Below the pieces are notes generated by a model. That model worked only from the letters and a program-made list of their open reading frames with translations. It did no database searches and had not been told where the DNA came from. Source: Modicisalibacter ilicicola DSM 19980 (GTDB taxonomy: Bacteria; Pseudomonadota; Gammaproteobacteria; Pseudomonadales; Halomonadaceae). Taken from it: DNA of 64,000 bases. The position numbers and the translations under genes are program-made. The stretch covers positions 468,856 through 532,855 of the forward strand of contig NZ_FQUJ01000002.1 of assembly GCF_900128925.1 (NCBI RefSeq). Direction: 5' to 3'. Positions 1 through 9,813 of this stretch are shown piece by piece. The number at the start of each line of letters is the position of its first letter. The first letter of the stretch is position 1.

Positions 1-1
1 C

Positions 2-781
2 GCTCACCTGAGCAACGTCGAACGCGACGGCTGGAGCTTCGGCGAAGAGGAAGGCCACATCGACGGTCGCCGCCTGGCCCAGTTGATCACCTCCCCGGCC
101 GAGCGCCGCCTGTTTCGTCTCGAGCAACACAAGCCCCGTGCCAACAGCATGGTCAGCTTCCTGATCGACTGCTCGGGTTCGATGAAGACCTACAGCGAGC
201 CTCTTGCCCTCGTCCTTGACCTGCTGGCCCGGGCCCTGGAGATGGCCGGCGTCGCCACGGAAATCCTGGGCTTCACCACCACCGCCTGGAACGGGGGCCG
301 TGCCCAGCAGGAGTGGACGAGCAAGGGCCGGCCGGCCCACCCGGGGCGCCTCAACGAGGTGCGCTACCTGGTGTTCAAGGAAGCCGCCCAGCGCTGGCGC
401 CGGGTGCGTCGCAACATCGGCGCCCTGCTCAAGCACGACCTCTACCGCGAAGGCATCGACGGCGAAGCCGTGGACTGGGCCTGCAACCGCATGCTCGGGC
501 GCGACGAGCAGCGCCGCATCCTCATCGTCGTCTCCGACGGCTGCCCCATGGACACCGCCACCCACTTGGCCAACGACAAGTTCTATCTCGACAACCACTT
601 GAAGGACGTGGTGGCCCGCCGCGAACGCCAGGGCGACGTGGAGATCCGTGGCCTCGGGGTGGGGCTCGATCTCAGCCCCTTCTATCGTCATAGCCTGGCG
701 CTGGACCTGGCCCACCCCCTCGACAACGAGATGTTGATGGAAGTGGCCCAGTTGATCGTGGGTCGGGTGCGTCAGCGCTAG
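2..781 (+). CDS. cobT: CobT-like cobaltochelatase subunit, C-terminal part (5' truncated by window edge)
   Basis: The reading frame is open from base 2, so only the last 259 residues are visible. They form a von Willebrand A-type domain with a MIDAS motif DCSGS near visible residue 56 and a second acidic strand ILIVVSDG. The segment GHIDGRRLAQLI and the C-terminal block around YRHSLALDLAHP resemble the C-terminal half of CobT, the VWA subunit that works with the AAA+ subunit CobS in aerobic cobalt chelation. In bacteria lacking the rest of the aerobic pathway, CobST-like pairs may serve as a MoxR/VWA-type chaperone instead. The partner gene would lie upstream, outside the window, so the exact role is uncertain. 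Confidence 0.8.
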   Translation, partial: AHLSNVERDGWSFGEEEGHIDGRRLAQLITSPAERRLFRLEQHKPRANSMVSFLIDCSGSMKTYSEPLALVLDLLARALEMAGVATEILGFTTTAWNGGRAQQEWTSKGRPAHPGRLNEVRYLVFKEAAQRWRRVRRNIGALLKHDLYREGIDGEAVDWACNRMLGRDEQRRILIVVSDGCPMDTATHLANDKFYLDNHLKDVVARRERQGDVEIRGLGVGLDLSPFYRHSLALDLAHPLDNEMLMEVAQLIVGRVRQR

Positions 782-877
782 CCTTTTTACGGCCTATTTC
801 ACTCGCAAGGCATTGCCACACCCTTGACGAAAAACCATATTGAAACCGCCGTGCTCATGCATACCAGAGTAAAGGCC

Positions 878-1123
878 ATGGCATCCCTGACCGTAAAAAA
901 TATCCCCGATGAGCTGTACGATCGGCTCAAGACCTCGGCAGCACTTCATCGGCGGAGCATCAATAGCGAGCTGCTCATCTACCTGGAGCGCGCCCTGCTC
1001 CCGTCCAACGCCACACCGGAGCAGCACCTGGACAAGGCTCGCGAGTTGCGTCAGCAAGTACGCACTGACCGCCTGCTGAGCGAAGCCGACATCACCGACG
1101 CCAAGAATGACGGTCGCCAATGA
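878..1123 (+). CDS. FitA/VapB-type antitoxin, ribbon-helix-helix
   Basis: This 81-residue protein starts with a ribbon-helix-helix segment (ASLTVKNIPDELYDRLK, then a hydrophobic helix) typical of FitA-like antitoxins that bind their own promoter and mask a PIN toxin. The frame stays open upstream to 824, but ATG 878 gives the usual family start, MASLTVKNIP, so it is preferred. The stop overlaps the start of the next gene (ATGA), the standard antitoxin-toxin coupling. The antitoxin looks intact although its toxin partner is shortened. Confidence 0.8.
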   Translation: MASLTVKNIPDELYDRLKTSAALHRRSINSELLIYLERALLPSNATPEQHLDKARELRQQVRTDRLLSEADITDAKNDGRQ

Positions 1124-1335
1124 TCGTTGCCGATACCAACACCATCGCCTACTTGTACCTGCCCAGCGAACATACCGAAGCCGCCGAGGGTGTGCTGAAA
1201 AAGGACGCTCAATGGTTGGTACCCAGGTTATGGCGCAGCGAATTACGCAACATCCTCGCCTTGTATATGCGAAAAGGGCTACTTGAACTCGCTACGGCCT
1301 ATCAGATTCAAGACCAAGCGGAAAAGAGGGGTTGA
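1120..1335 (+). pseudogene. Truncated PIN-domain toxin (VapC/FitB type)
   Basis: The first 55 or so residues match the N-terminal part of PIN ribonuclease toxins: MIVADTNTIAYLYLP carries the first catalytic Asp, and PRLWRSELRNILALYMRKG the conserved Glu. The protein then stops at 71 residues, whereas the family is usually about 130-140. The remaining PIN motifs, including the second and third acidic residues near SAYD and the final Asp, are not found in any frame before the next gene. The toxin is therefore probably inactive, a remnant left beside an intact antitoxin. Confidence 0.7.
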
Positions 1336-1414
1336 GCGATGCGCTTACCCCCTGTTGAATCGTTTGCGGGAATGATACCCCTCGACGCGTCTCTGCGTCA
1401 TACCTTGTGCAGAC

Positions 1415-1606
1415 CTATGCTAGCCCCAGTGCATACGAAACCAGCGGTGAGTCGGGCTCTTGCGTTGTCTGGCGCTCCAGGGCATCGATGAGCGCGCCGC
1501 ACTTCTCATCGATCACGTCCTGCCCATCGAAAATCGCATGACGGTAGCGACACTGCTCAACGATATACCCATGGCATCGTAGATAACTGGCAACCCGAGA
1601 AACCGG
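1415..1606 (-). pseudogene. Possible gene remnant without a start codon
   Basis: On the minus strand a frame of 63 codons runs between two stops and contains SRVASYLRCHGYIVEQCRY and a polar C-terminal stretch. It has no good start codon or ribosome site. Base composition is lower in GC than in the neighbours. It sits directly behind the truncated toxin, so the 1336-1619 gap may be decayed accessory DNA. The product is not recognised and the call is tentative. Confidence 0.2.
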
Positions 1607-1619
1607 CTACTCTTTTATC

Positions 1620-2606
1620 TCATGGCACCAGCACGATCTTCGCCGCCGAGGTACGCCCAGCGACGAGGTCGGCAAACGCGCCGGCGCCCTCGTTCAAGGG
1701 ACGGGTTTCCACCCATTCGAGACTCCCCAGCGCGCCGGAGTCGAGCAGCGCCACCGTGGCCCGAAGGTCGCTCGGCGTGTAGGTATAGGCCCCCAGGAAG
1801 GCGATCTCCTGCAGGGTCAGGGTGCGCACATCCAGCTCGCCGGCGTTGTCCTGCAGGCCAACGTGCATGATGGCGCCGCCGGGACGCGCCGCGTGGGTCG
1901 CCATGGCCCGGGTGGCGCCGGCGCCGACGCAGTCGAAGACCGCCTCGACACTGTTTTCCTCGGGGCCGGCATCGCGAGGGTCGAAAGCCTCCAGGCCGAC
2001 GTGCTCGGCCGTCTGGCGACGCAGCGGATTGGTGTCCGCCAGGCGCAGACGACGCACGCCGCGCTGGCGCAGCATCAGGCCGGTCAGAAGCCCTACGGCG
2101 CCGGCGCCGATCACCAGGGCACTCGCTTCCGCCAGGGGCCTCGCCAATACGCGCTCGAGACGCTGGATGCCGTGCAGCGCGGTGGCGGCGGGCTCGGTCA
2201 GGGCGGCGGCCACCGGCGACAAGCTGTCGGGCACCTCGATCAGGCAGTGATCGGGAATGGTCAGGGATTCGGCGAAGCTCCCCGGCCGGGTCATGCCGAT
2301 CATGGTGCGATCGCTGCACAGGTTTTGACGCCCGCTCAGGCAGTAGTCGCAGCGCCCGCAGACGATCAATGGATTCATGGTCACCCGCTTGCCCGCCAAG
2401 GCGCCCTCGGTGACCTCGCCCGCCGCCTCGTGGCCCAGGATCAAGGGCGGCACGCGGCGAGGATCGTGGCCGTGATAGGCATGAAGGTCAGAGCCACAGA
2501 TGCCGGTGGCGAGAATCCGCACCCGGGACTCGCCCGGTGCCAGGGGGGCTTCGGCCACCTCGCGCATCTCGAGGCGTTCCGGGCCGGTGTAATAGAGTGC
2601 TTGCAT
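1620..2606 (-). CDS. Zinc-dependent alcohol dehydrogenase, likely DHPS 2-dehydrogenase (HpsO/HpsP-type)
   Basis: This 328-residue medium-chain dehydrogenase has the catalytic-zinc region GICGSDLHAYHG followed by ILGHEAAGEV. The four structural-zinc cysteines lie around GRCDYCLSGRQNLC, and there is a GAGAVGLL nucleotide-binding loop. ATG 2606 is preferred because GAGGAA lies just upstream. It is the last gene of a minus-strand operon with an SDR and an HpsN-type enzyme. In the known DHPS pathway two 2-dehydrogenases (HpsO and HpsP) interconvert DHPS enantiomers through a keto intermediate. The context suggests this gene and the SDR fill those roles, but which is O and which is P is not assigned. 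The alternative is a generic sorbitol/threonine-type dehydrogenase. Confidence 0.7.
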   Translation of the reverse strand: MQALYYTGPERLEMREVAEAPLAPGESRVRILATGICGSDLHAYHGHDPRRVPPLILGHEAAGEVTEGALAGKRVTMNPLIVCGRCDYCLSGRQNLCSDRTMIGMTRPGSFAESLTIPDHCLIEVPDSLSPVAAALTEPAATALHGIQRLERVLARPLAEASALVIGAGAVGLLTGLMLRQRGVRRLRLADTNPLRRQTAEHVGLEAFDPRDAGPEENSVEAVFDCVGAGATRAMATHAARPGGAIMHVGLQDNAGELDVRTLTLQEIAFLGAYTYTPSDLRATVALLDSGALGSLEWVETRPLNEGAGAFADLVAGRTSAAKIVLVP

Positions 2607-2637
2607 GTTCGGTTCCTCGTTCAAGAGCAATGGGCAT

Positions 2638-3399
2638 TCACCGCGCGGTGAAACCGCCATCGACGAACAGCGTCTGGCCGGTCACATAGCCCGCTGCCGG
2701 CGAGGCCAGAAACACCGTCGGCCCGGCGATATCCTCCAGCGTGCCGTTGCGCCCGATGGCGGTTTTCGCCGCCATGGCCTCGGCGGTTTGCGGGTCGTCG
2801 AACACCGGCGCGGTCAACTCGGTGGGAAAGAAGCCCGGGGCGATGGCGTTGGCGTTGATGCCGTCTTTCGACCAGGCCTCGGCCATGGCCCGAGTCAGCT
2901 GCACGATGCCGCCCTTGCCGGCACCGTAGGGTGCACTGTTGGCGAAGGCCCGCTGGGATTGCAGGGACGCCAGGTTGATGATGCGACCATAGCCTTTGTC
3001 GCGCATGCCGGGCACCAGGGCGCGGGAGAGGAAGAACGGCGTGCCCAGGTGCAGTTGCAGGGTCAGTTGCCAGGACGCCAGATCGACCTCGTCGATGGGC
3101 TGGCGCAGGTTGACGCCGGCGGCATTGACCAGGATGGTCACGGTCCCAAAAGGTTCCGCGGCCTGTCGTGCCACGGCGTCCAGCCCCGCCGGATCGGCGA
3201 GATCGGCCTCCAGGGCGGCGGCCCGGCCGCCCTGCGCCTGAATCATGGCCACGCTCTCCTCCAGCGCTTCGCGGCGTCGGGCGGCGACCACCACCGCGGC
3301 CCCGGCACCGGCCAGGGCCATCGCCATGGCACGCCCCAGCCCGCTGCTGCCTCCGGTGACCAGGGCCACCCGGCCGTCGAGATCGAAGCTCGGCTGCAT
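2638..3399 (-). CDS. Short-chain dehydrogenase, likely second DHPS 2-dehydrogenase (HpsO/HpsP-type)
   Basis: This 253-residue classical SDR has the cofactor motif TGGSSGLGRAMAM at residues 16-28, the NAG-equivalent VNAAGVN, catalytic Ser in LASLQSQ, and YGAGK as the YxxxK dyad. The C-terminus VTGQTLFVDGGFTAR is typical of the family. Its start lies one base after the stop of the upstream hpsN-like gene, with the ribosome site GAGGTG inside that gene's end, so the two are translationally linked. In the DHPS pathway it would pair with the neighbouring zinc enzyme to epimerise the substrate. Substrate assignment is from context only. Confidence 0.72.
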   Translation of the reverse strand: MQPSFDLDGRVALVTGGSSGLGRAMAMALAGAGAAVVVAARRREALEESVAMIQAQGGRAAALEADLADPAGLDAVARQAAEPFGTVTILVNAAGVNLRQPIDEVDLASWQLTLQLHLGTPFFLSRALVPGMRDKGYGRIINLASLQSQRAFANSAPYGAGKGGIVQLTRAMAEAWSKDGINANAIAPGFFPTELTAPVFDDPQTAEAMAAKTAIGRNGTLEDIAGPTVFLASPAAGYVTGQTLFVDGGFTAR

Positions 3400-3400
3400 C

Positions 3401-4765
<1,365 letters not shown>

Positions 4766-4773
4766 TCATCTTA

Positions 4774-4787
4774 TGTAAGCGCTTACA
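4774..4787. promoter_or_regulatory. LacI-family operator upstream of the hpsN operon
   Basis: TGTAAGCGCTTACA is a perfect 14-base palindrome of the central-CG kind bound by LacI/PurR-family regulators. It lies 60 bases upstream of the hpsN start. The same core recurs at 8674-8689 beside the lacI-type gene, so both are probably sites for that regulator. Confidence 0.75.
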
Positions 4788-4849
4788 CTACTAACCGACT
4801 CCCATTCCTTTTTGCTTGGTCAATCGCACCTTGCCGTGAATGGCTGTTG

Positions 4850-5040
4850 GGTAGCAGGAGCCCGATTCATCCAGCATAAATGGCAAGGCACATCGCTCGC
4901 TGAAGCGAGCTCCTACAAAAGCCCAGATTTCGGGTCTGGTAGGAGCCCGATTCATCGGGCGAACGCCGCGTAGCGGCGCCTGCTCGACTCGGGTGCCTGC
5001 CGGCGTCTTTCGCGCAGAGAATCTGCGCTCCTACGCTACC
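4850..5040. repeat. Cluster of REP-like hairpin elements
   Basis: The 532-base gap between hpsN and the TRAP operon holds several short hairpins next to TCCTAC or its complement GTAGGA. At 4895-4917 the arms GCTCGC and GCGAGC surround TGAA, followed by TCCTACA. At 4939-4960 GTAGGAG precedes GCCCGATTCATCGGGC. At 5012-5036 the arms GCGCAGA and TCTGCGC are followed by TCCTACG. A degenerate copy begins at 4855. Alternating orientation resembles a BIME. Apart from the operator at 4774, I see no gene in 4715-5246; the part from 5041 shows nothing I can name with confidence. Confidence 0.75.
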
Positions 5041-5246
5041 CTTATGGAAAAGCAACGGCGTCACACTAATCCGCGATTACCCTTTTTCTTGCTTGGACGC
5101 CTCTCTCGAGTTAAGGAATCGCTGAATAAATCGGCGAACCGGATGAAACGATAGGCGCACGGAACACAGAAGGCGAGACATAACATGGGGTTAGGCGAGC
5201 CTTCGAGTACCGCGCAACGCAGCGATTCGCCGGTGCAGCCATTTAT

Positions 5247-6557
5247 TCACCCAAGCCCCCAGGTCGACAACCACGGCACAAAGGCAATCAGCAGCACCAC
5301 CAGCAGCATGCCCAGCACGAAGGGGAAGGCGTAGCGCGCAATGGCCAGCACCGAACATCGCGTCAGCCCCGAGACCACGAACAGATTGAGCCCCAGCGGC
5401 GGCGTGATGAACCCCAGCCCCAGCGTGGTCACCATGAGGATCGCGAAGTGGAACTCGTTCATTCCCACCGATTGGGCGAGCGGCAGCAGTAGCGGTGACA
5501 GGATCACGATATTGGGGGTGGTCTCCATCACGCAGCCGGCCAGGATCAGGATGCCGATCATCAGCAGGATGATGACGGTCGATGAATCGGTGAGACTGCC
5601 GATGCCGCCTACCAGAGTCTGGGGAATATCGAGGCTGGCAAGTGTCTGGGCCAAGGGCAGCGACACAGCAATGATCGGCACGATCACCCCGCAGACCCGG
5701 GCGGAGGACTCCAGCATGCGCGGGATGTCGCCGAGCCCGAGTCGGCCCTGATAAAGCCCGATGATGACCACCACCACCACCGCCACGGACGCCGCCTCGG
5801 TGGGCGTGAAGATCCCGGAATAGATGCCGCCGAGGATCACTACCGGCACGAACAGCGCCCAGCGCGCGTCCCACACCGTCGCCAGCCAGCGCCGCCAGGA
5901 GAAGGGAGCACGCTCTCCCTCGAAACCGTGCAGACGATTCAGCACCATGTTGGTAATCATCACCGACATCATCACCATGACCCCGGGGATGGCGGCGGCC
6001 AGGAACAGTGTCGAGGCCGACATGCCCAGCACCAGGCCGATGACGATGTAGGCAATCGACGGCGGAATCAGGATACCGGTGCAGGCCCCGGAGGCGACCA
6101 GGGCACAGGCCGCGGGCAACGGATAACCGCGCTCCACCAGCCGGTGAATGGTCATGCGCCCCACCGCTGCCGCGCCGGCGGCATCGGAGCCGGAGATACA
6201 GGCGAAGAAGCCGCAGCCCAGGGTCGTGGAATTGCCAAGCCCCGTGCGCAACCCGCCGACGCTGGCCTCGGCCACGTCGAGCAGCTTGTCGGAGAGCCCC
6301 GAGCGCACCAGGGCATCGCCGGTGAGAATGAACAACGGTACGGCGATCAGGGCGAAGGCATCGATACCGTCGAACAGGGCCTCACCGAACATCGACTGGG
6401 GCAGCGTCTCGGTGAAGGTCAACATGCCGAGCGTCCCCAGGCCGATGGATACCCAGATGGGCACTCCGAGCACGATCAAGGCAATCAGCACCGTGAGGGG
6501 AACGTAGAAGGTCCAGTCCAGGGTGGCCGCGGCCTGCTGAATGGCGAGAAATTCCAT
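5247..6557 (-). CDS. TRAP transporter large permease (DctM type), likely DHPS import
   Basis: This 436-residue hydrophobic protein has about twelve membrane segments. It carries DctM signatures such as SGSDAAGAAAVG, a conserved GILIPPSIAYIV, the GIYSGIFTPTEAASVAV block and GFITPPLGLNLFV near the C-terminus. It is the ion-coupled permease subunit of a tripartite transporter; the small permease gene ends 11 bases upstream. With the DHPS enzymes next to it and a shared operator sequence, the likely substrate is DHPS (HpsM role in the HpsKLM system). The substrate cannot be proved from sequence. Confidence 0.88.
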   Translation of the reverse strand: MEFLAIQQAAATLDWTFYVPLTVLIALIVLGVPIWVSIGLGTLGMLTFTETLPQSMFGEALFDGIDAFALIAVPLFILTGDALVRSGLSDKLLDVAEASVGGLRTGLGNSTTLGCGFFACISGSDAAGAAAVGRMTIHRLVERGYPLPAACALVASGACTGILIPPSIAYIVIGLVLGMSASTLFLAAAIPGVMVMMSVMITNMVLNRLHGFEGERAPFSWRRWLATVWDARWALFVPVVILGGIYSGIFTPTEAASVAVVVVVIIGLYQGRLGLGDIPRMLESSARVCGVIVPIIAVSLPLAQTLASLDIPQTLVGGIGSLTDSSTVIILLMIGILILAGCVMETTPNIVILSPLLLPLAQSVGMNEFHFAILMVTTLGLGFITPPLGLNLFVVSGLTRCSVLAIARYAFPFVLGMLLVVLLIAFVPWLSTWGLG

Positions 6558-6568
6558 ACCCGACTCCT

Positions 6569-7132
6569 TCAGTCGAAGAGCTTGTGCCCGGCGAACGGTG
6601 GTTCACCGCGACGCATGCGTCGCACATCGGCGAACATCGACTGCACCACCCGTGCGGCCACCACCAGAAAGCCGATGGGGATGGCGGCGAGAAACAGCGC
6701 CTGGGACACGCGCAACCCTGGCGTCACCGAACCGAACTGAAGCGAGGTCAGTACCGGCGAGAGCGAGAGCCACAGCGCCCACACCGCCAGCACCAGGGTG
6801 GCGATGTCGGCAAGCCACCAGGCAAGCCGCTGGATTCGCGGGCCGCCGAGGTTGACCAGCACATCGATGCGGATATGGGCGCGATCGCGCACCGCCGCCG
6901 CAGCGGCGAGCCAGGCCAGATAGATGAAGGCGTAGCGCGACAGCTCCTCCCCCCACACCGAGGAGTAATCGAGGGCGAAGCGGCGAACGACCTCGATGGC
7001 GACGGTGAGGATGATCAAGGCATAGAAGGTCAGCAGCAGCCAACGCTCCACCCCCCGGTCGGTGCGATCGAGCTTCAGTCGCAGGGCGCGATACTTGCCC
7101 GGCTTAGCCGTTGCTGTCGACGTAGTAGCCAT
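6569..7132 (-). CDS. TRAP transporter small permease (DctQ type)
   Basis: This 187-residue protein has four predicted membrane helices. The DctQ-type segment VWGEELSRYAFIYLAWLAAA is followed by the AHIRIDVL motif. ATG 7132 is chosen because GGAGG lies six bases upstream; it overlaps the 3' end of the binding-protein gene by 29 bases. It would form the membrane complex with the large permease downstream (HpsL role if the system carries DHPS). Confidence 0.88.
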   Translation of the reverse strand: MATTSTATAKPGKYRALRLKLDRTDRGVERWLLLTFYALIILTVAIEVVRRFALDYSSVWGEELSRYAFIYLAWLAAAAAVRDRAHIRIDVLVNLGGPRIQRLAWWLADIATLVLAVWALWLSLSPVLTSLQFGSVTPGLRVSQALFLAAIPIGFLVVAARVVQSMFADVRRMRRGEPPFAGHKLFD

Positions 7133-8288
7133 TCGACACCTCCGTGGCCGCCAGGAGCTTCTCGAAGTTTTCCAGGGAGCCGGCCAGCTCGACCTTGGTG
7201 TCGTCCCAGGTCGCCAGCTGATGGCCGCAGCTTTCCCGCCACTGGGCCAGCTCTTCATCGCTCGGGGAGTAGATCGATACACCGGCCTTGCGCATCTGGT
7301 CATAGGCATAGGCCCGGGCGGCCGGCACCTTGGCGAGATTCTCGCGGAAGGTCACCTCGGCGGCCCGCAGTATGCCCTCCTGAACCTCCTGGGGCCGTTC
7401 CTCGAACCAGGCCTTGTTGCAGGTGTACACCTGGGCATCCGGCACCGACTGGATGGTGGAGATGCTGGACAGGACATCGGTGAAGCCGAACACCAGCAGC
7501 GCCTCCACGCTGGGGTCCAGTGCATCGGCGACGCCCTGCTTGATGGCCGAGGAGGTCTCGCCCCAGGCGATCGGGGTGGGGTTGGCGCCCGCCAGGCGGT
7601 AGACCTTCTGCAGGATCTGGGACGACGGCACCCGGAACTTGATGCCCTCGATGTCCTTCGGGGTACGCACCGGGCCATCGAGCAGACCGTCACGAACCGC
7701 CACGGTACGCGGATCGATGCAGATATAGTTGAGTATCCTGAAGCCCCGGGCCTCGACCTTGTCGTGGACCGTGTCCGCCCAGGCCTGGGAGGTGACCAGG
7801 TTGACCAGTCGCTGATTTTCGCCGCACCAGTAGGGAATGTTGATCAGGTCGACCTCCGGCGCGAAGGCCGAGAGATTGGAGATCGAGTGCTGGGCCATGG
7901 CGATGGTGCCGTTCTGCACCTTGGTGATCAGCGCACCGCCGGCCCCCAGCTGACCGCCCGGCGCCAGCTTCACGTAGAGACGGCCGCCGGTGAAGTTCTG
8001 CAGGTTCTCCTTGAAGTTGAGCTGCATGATGGGATAGGCCCGGGACGCCCCCAGCACGTACCCCGTGGCCATGGTCAGCACGGTGTCGGCGGCCTTCTCG
8101 CGCTCGTTCTCTTCCTGGGAAGCGGCGGCCATGGCGGACTCCGAGAATAGCCCCCCGCCGACGGCACCTATCACGGCGACGGTGAACCCGTAGCGGGCCA
8201 CCGAGTTGAAGAACTCCCGGCGCTCCGGTTGACTCGGCGCGCCCGGGGAATCGGATACTCGGGATAGCATCTTGGCTAGACGTGACAT
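7104..8288 (-). CDS. TRAP transporter substrate-binding protein (DctP type) with twin-arginine signal
   Basis: This 394-residue periplasmic binding protein begins with a long n-region containing RREFFNSVARYGF and a hydrophobic core, a Tat-type export signal. The mature part has DctP features: LAPGGQLGAGGALITKVQNG near the start, KDIEGIKFRVPSS in the middle, and a region with PTPIAWGETSSAIKQGVADA before the specificity pocket. The conserved Arg in KFRVP normally binds the carboxylate or acidic group of the ligand. It precedes the small and large permease genes. Context suggests DHPS as ligand (HpsK role). Confidence 0.87.
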   Translation of the reverse strand: MSRLAKMLSRVSDSPGAPSQPERREFFNSVARYGFTVAVIGAVGGGLFSESAMAAASQEENEREKAADTVLTMATGYVLGASRAYPIMQLNFKENLQNFTGGRLYVKLAPGGQLGAGGALITKVQNGTIAMAQHSISNLSAFAPEVDLINIPYWCGENQRLVNLVTSQAWADTVHDKVEARGFRILNYICIDPRTVAVRDGLLDGPVRTPKDIEGIKFRVPSSQILQKVYRLAGANPTPIAWGETSSAIKQGVADALDPSVEALLVFGFTDVLSSISTIQSVPDAQVYTCNKAWFEERPQEVQEGILRAAEVTFRENLAKVPAARAYAYDQMRKAGVSIYSPSDEELAQWRESCGHQLATWDDTKVELAGSLENFEKLLAATEVSNGYYVDSNG

Positions 8289-8373
8289 GCTGACATCCTC
8301 TTGTGACTTGTTGTTGGATTCGTGTTTTCAGCTTCGATTGGTCGGGTTCAGGTCATGGAACATGGCGTGGCTG

Positions 8374-8601
8374 TCATTCGCCGACGGCACGGCGACGCTC
8401 GATGCTCAGGCAACCGCTGATGAAGCAAGCCGTGGCCACTACCAGCAGGCAGGCCTCGGCCACCGGCGCCACCTCGATCAAGCCCGGCCAGTGACTTTGC
8501 ACCGCCACATTCGCGAAGAACGCCACGTACAGGCCCAGGGCGAGCCAAATCCACCCACCGAGGGGACGGCGACCTGACGCTTCCGGTACGGAATTCACCA
8601 T
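8374..8601 (-). CDS. Small two-helix membrane protein in the TRAP operon
   Basis: This 75-residue protein has two hydrophobic helices, GWIWLALGLYVAFFANVAV and ACLLVVATACFISG, joined by a short loop. A CAGGAG ribosome site lies nine bases before ATG 8601, which supports translation. It is the first gene of the TRAP operon, directly behind the LacI-type operator and 85 bases ahead of the binding-protein gene. I do not recognise the family. It is not a DctQ protein, because that subunit is present separately. It may be an accessory or anchoring subunit. Confidence 0.6.
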   Translation of the reverse strand: MVNSVPEASGRRPLGGWIWLALGLYVAFFANVAVQSHWPGLIEVAPVAEACLLVVATACFISGCLSIERRRAVGE

Positions 8602-8673
8602 GGCGAGACTCCTGTTGTTGAGCGTTGTCGTATTTGCTGCTTTCTCACGCGTTGCCCTTCAGTTAGAGTCGAC

Positions 8674-8689
8674 TTGTAAGCGCTTACAA
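8674..8689. promoter_or_regulatory. LacI-family operator between the TRAP operon and its regulator
   Basis: TTGTAAGCGCTTACAA is a perfect 16-base palindrome containing the same 14-base core as the site at 4774-4787. It lies 73 bases upstream of the small membrane protein gene and 87 bases upstream of the divergent lacI-type gene. It could therefore control both the importer and the regulator itself. Confidence 0.78.
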
Positions 8690-8775
8690 ATCGATCTCTT
8701 AAAGCTAGACTCCTCTATAGGACTTGTCCAGAAAAAAGTTCGCTAAAATGACGGCTGACTTACCTTCCCCGCGAC

Positions 8776-9813
8776 ATGGTGTTCAGGATGACAGCAAAAA
8801 AACGAACCCTGCTCGGAGACGTGGCACGCGCCGCCGGGGTCTCCACGGCCTCTGTCTCGCGGGTGCTCAATGGCGCGCCTCACGTCAGCGAGCGCCTGCG
8901 CGAGAAGGTCGAGGCCGCCGTCGAGCGGCTCGGTTATGTCCCCGACGGCACCGCCCGTGCCCTGGCCTCGCGGCATGTCGGCGCCATCGGCGCCCTGGTG
9001 CCGACGCTGGACAACCCGATCTTCAGCGCAATGATCGACAGCCTGGAGAGGCGCCTCAAGCATCACGACTGTCGTCTCTTGATCGCCACCTACCATTACA
9101 ATCTCGATGACGAACTGGAAGCCCTGCGTACCCTGCTCCAGCAGGGCATCGATGGTGCCGTGCTCATTGGCCACGACCACCGACCGGCGGCCCTCGCCCT
9201 TCTCCGGCAGTATGCGCTTCCGTACCTCAGCTGCTGGCACAGCGAGGAGGACCCGGACTGGCCCAGCATCGGGTTCGACAACGCCGCCCCCGCCCGCCGC
9301 CTGGCCGAGCATCTGCTCGAGCTCGGCCACCGACGCATCGCCGTGGTCACCGCGCCCACGGTCGGCAACGACCGCGCTCGCGCGCGTCTGCGCGGGTTCC
9401 GCGATGCCCTGGACGACGCCGGGGTCGCCCTGCCCATTGATCGCATCGTGACCGTCGACTATGGCATCGAGGAAGGCGCCTATGCCCTGCAACTGCTGAT
9501 GGGCCTCGACCCGGCCCCCACCGCCATCCTCTGCGGTAACGATACCCTCGCCTTCGGCGTGATGCTGGCGGCTCAGAAAGCCGGCATTCGCATGCCCGAG
9601 GAGCTCTCGGTCACCGGCTTCGATGACCTGCCCCAGGCGCGCTTCATGGTCCCGCCGCTGACCACGGTGGCCGCCCCTGCCGGCGATATCGGTCGTCGCG
9701 TCGCCGACGCCCTGGCGGCGCGTATTCATCGGCAGCCCGCGCTACATTGCCAGGTGATCGAGGCGCCGCTGGTATTGCGCGGTTCTACCGCAGCCCCGCC
9801 TTCAGATCAGTGA
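8776..9813 (+). CDS. LacI-family transcriptional regulator of the DHPS genes
   Basis: This 345-residue protein has an N-terminal helix-turn-helix and hinge: LLGDVARAAGVSTASVSRVL and then YVPDGTARALAS. A periplasmic-binding-like effector domain follows, with LVPTLDNPIFSAM, GFDNAAPARRLAEHL, CGNDTLAFGVM and SVTGFDDLPQARF. It is divergent from the TRAP operon, with a LacI-type palindrome in between and another in front of hpsN. Control of both by a DHPS-pathway metabolite is inferred. ATG 8776 is used; ATG 8788 is also possible, as neither has a clear ribosome site. Its 3' end overlaps the convergent comC by seven bases. Confidence 0.85.
   Translation: MVFRMTAKKRTLLGDVARAAGVSTASVSRVLNGAPHVSERLREKVEAAVERLGYVPDGTARALASRHVGAIGALVPTLDNPIFSAMIDSLERRLKHHDCRLLIATYHYNLDDELEALRTLLQQGIDGAVLIGHDHRPAALALLRQYALPYLSCWHSEEDPDWPSIGFDNAAPARRLAEHLLELGHRRIAVVTAPTVGNDRARARLRGFRDALDDAGVALPIDRIVTVDYGIEEGAYALQLLMGLDPAPTAILCGNDTLAFGVMLAAQKAGIRMPEELSVTGFDDLPQARFMVPPLTTVAAPAGDIGRRVADALAARIHRQPALHCQVIEAPLVLRGSTAAPPSDQ

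Noticed and set aside
4867-5064. A 65-codon minus-strand frame in the intergenic repeats
   Set aside because: It runs through REP-like hairpins, has no ribosome site, and its amino acid content follows the repeat structure.
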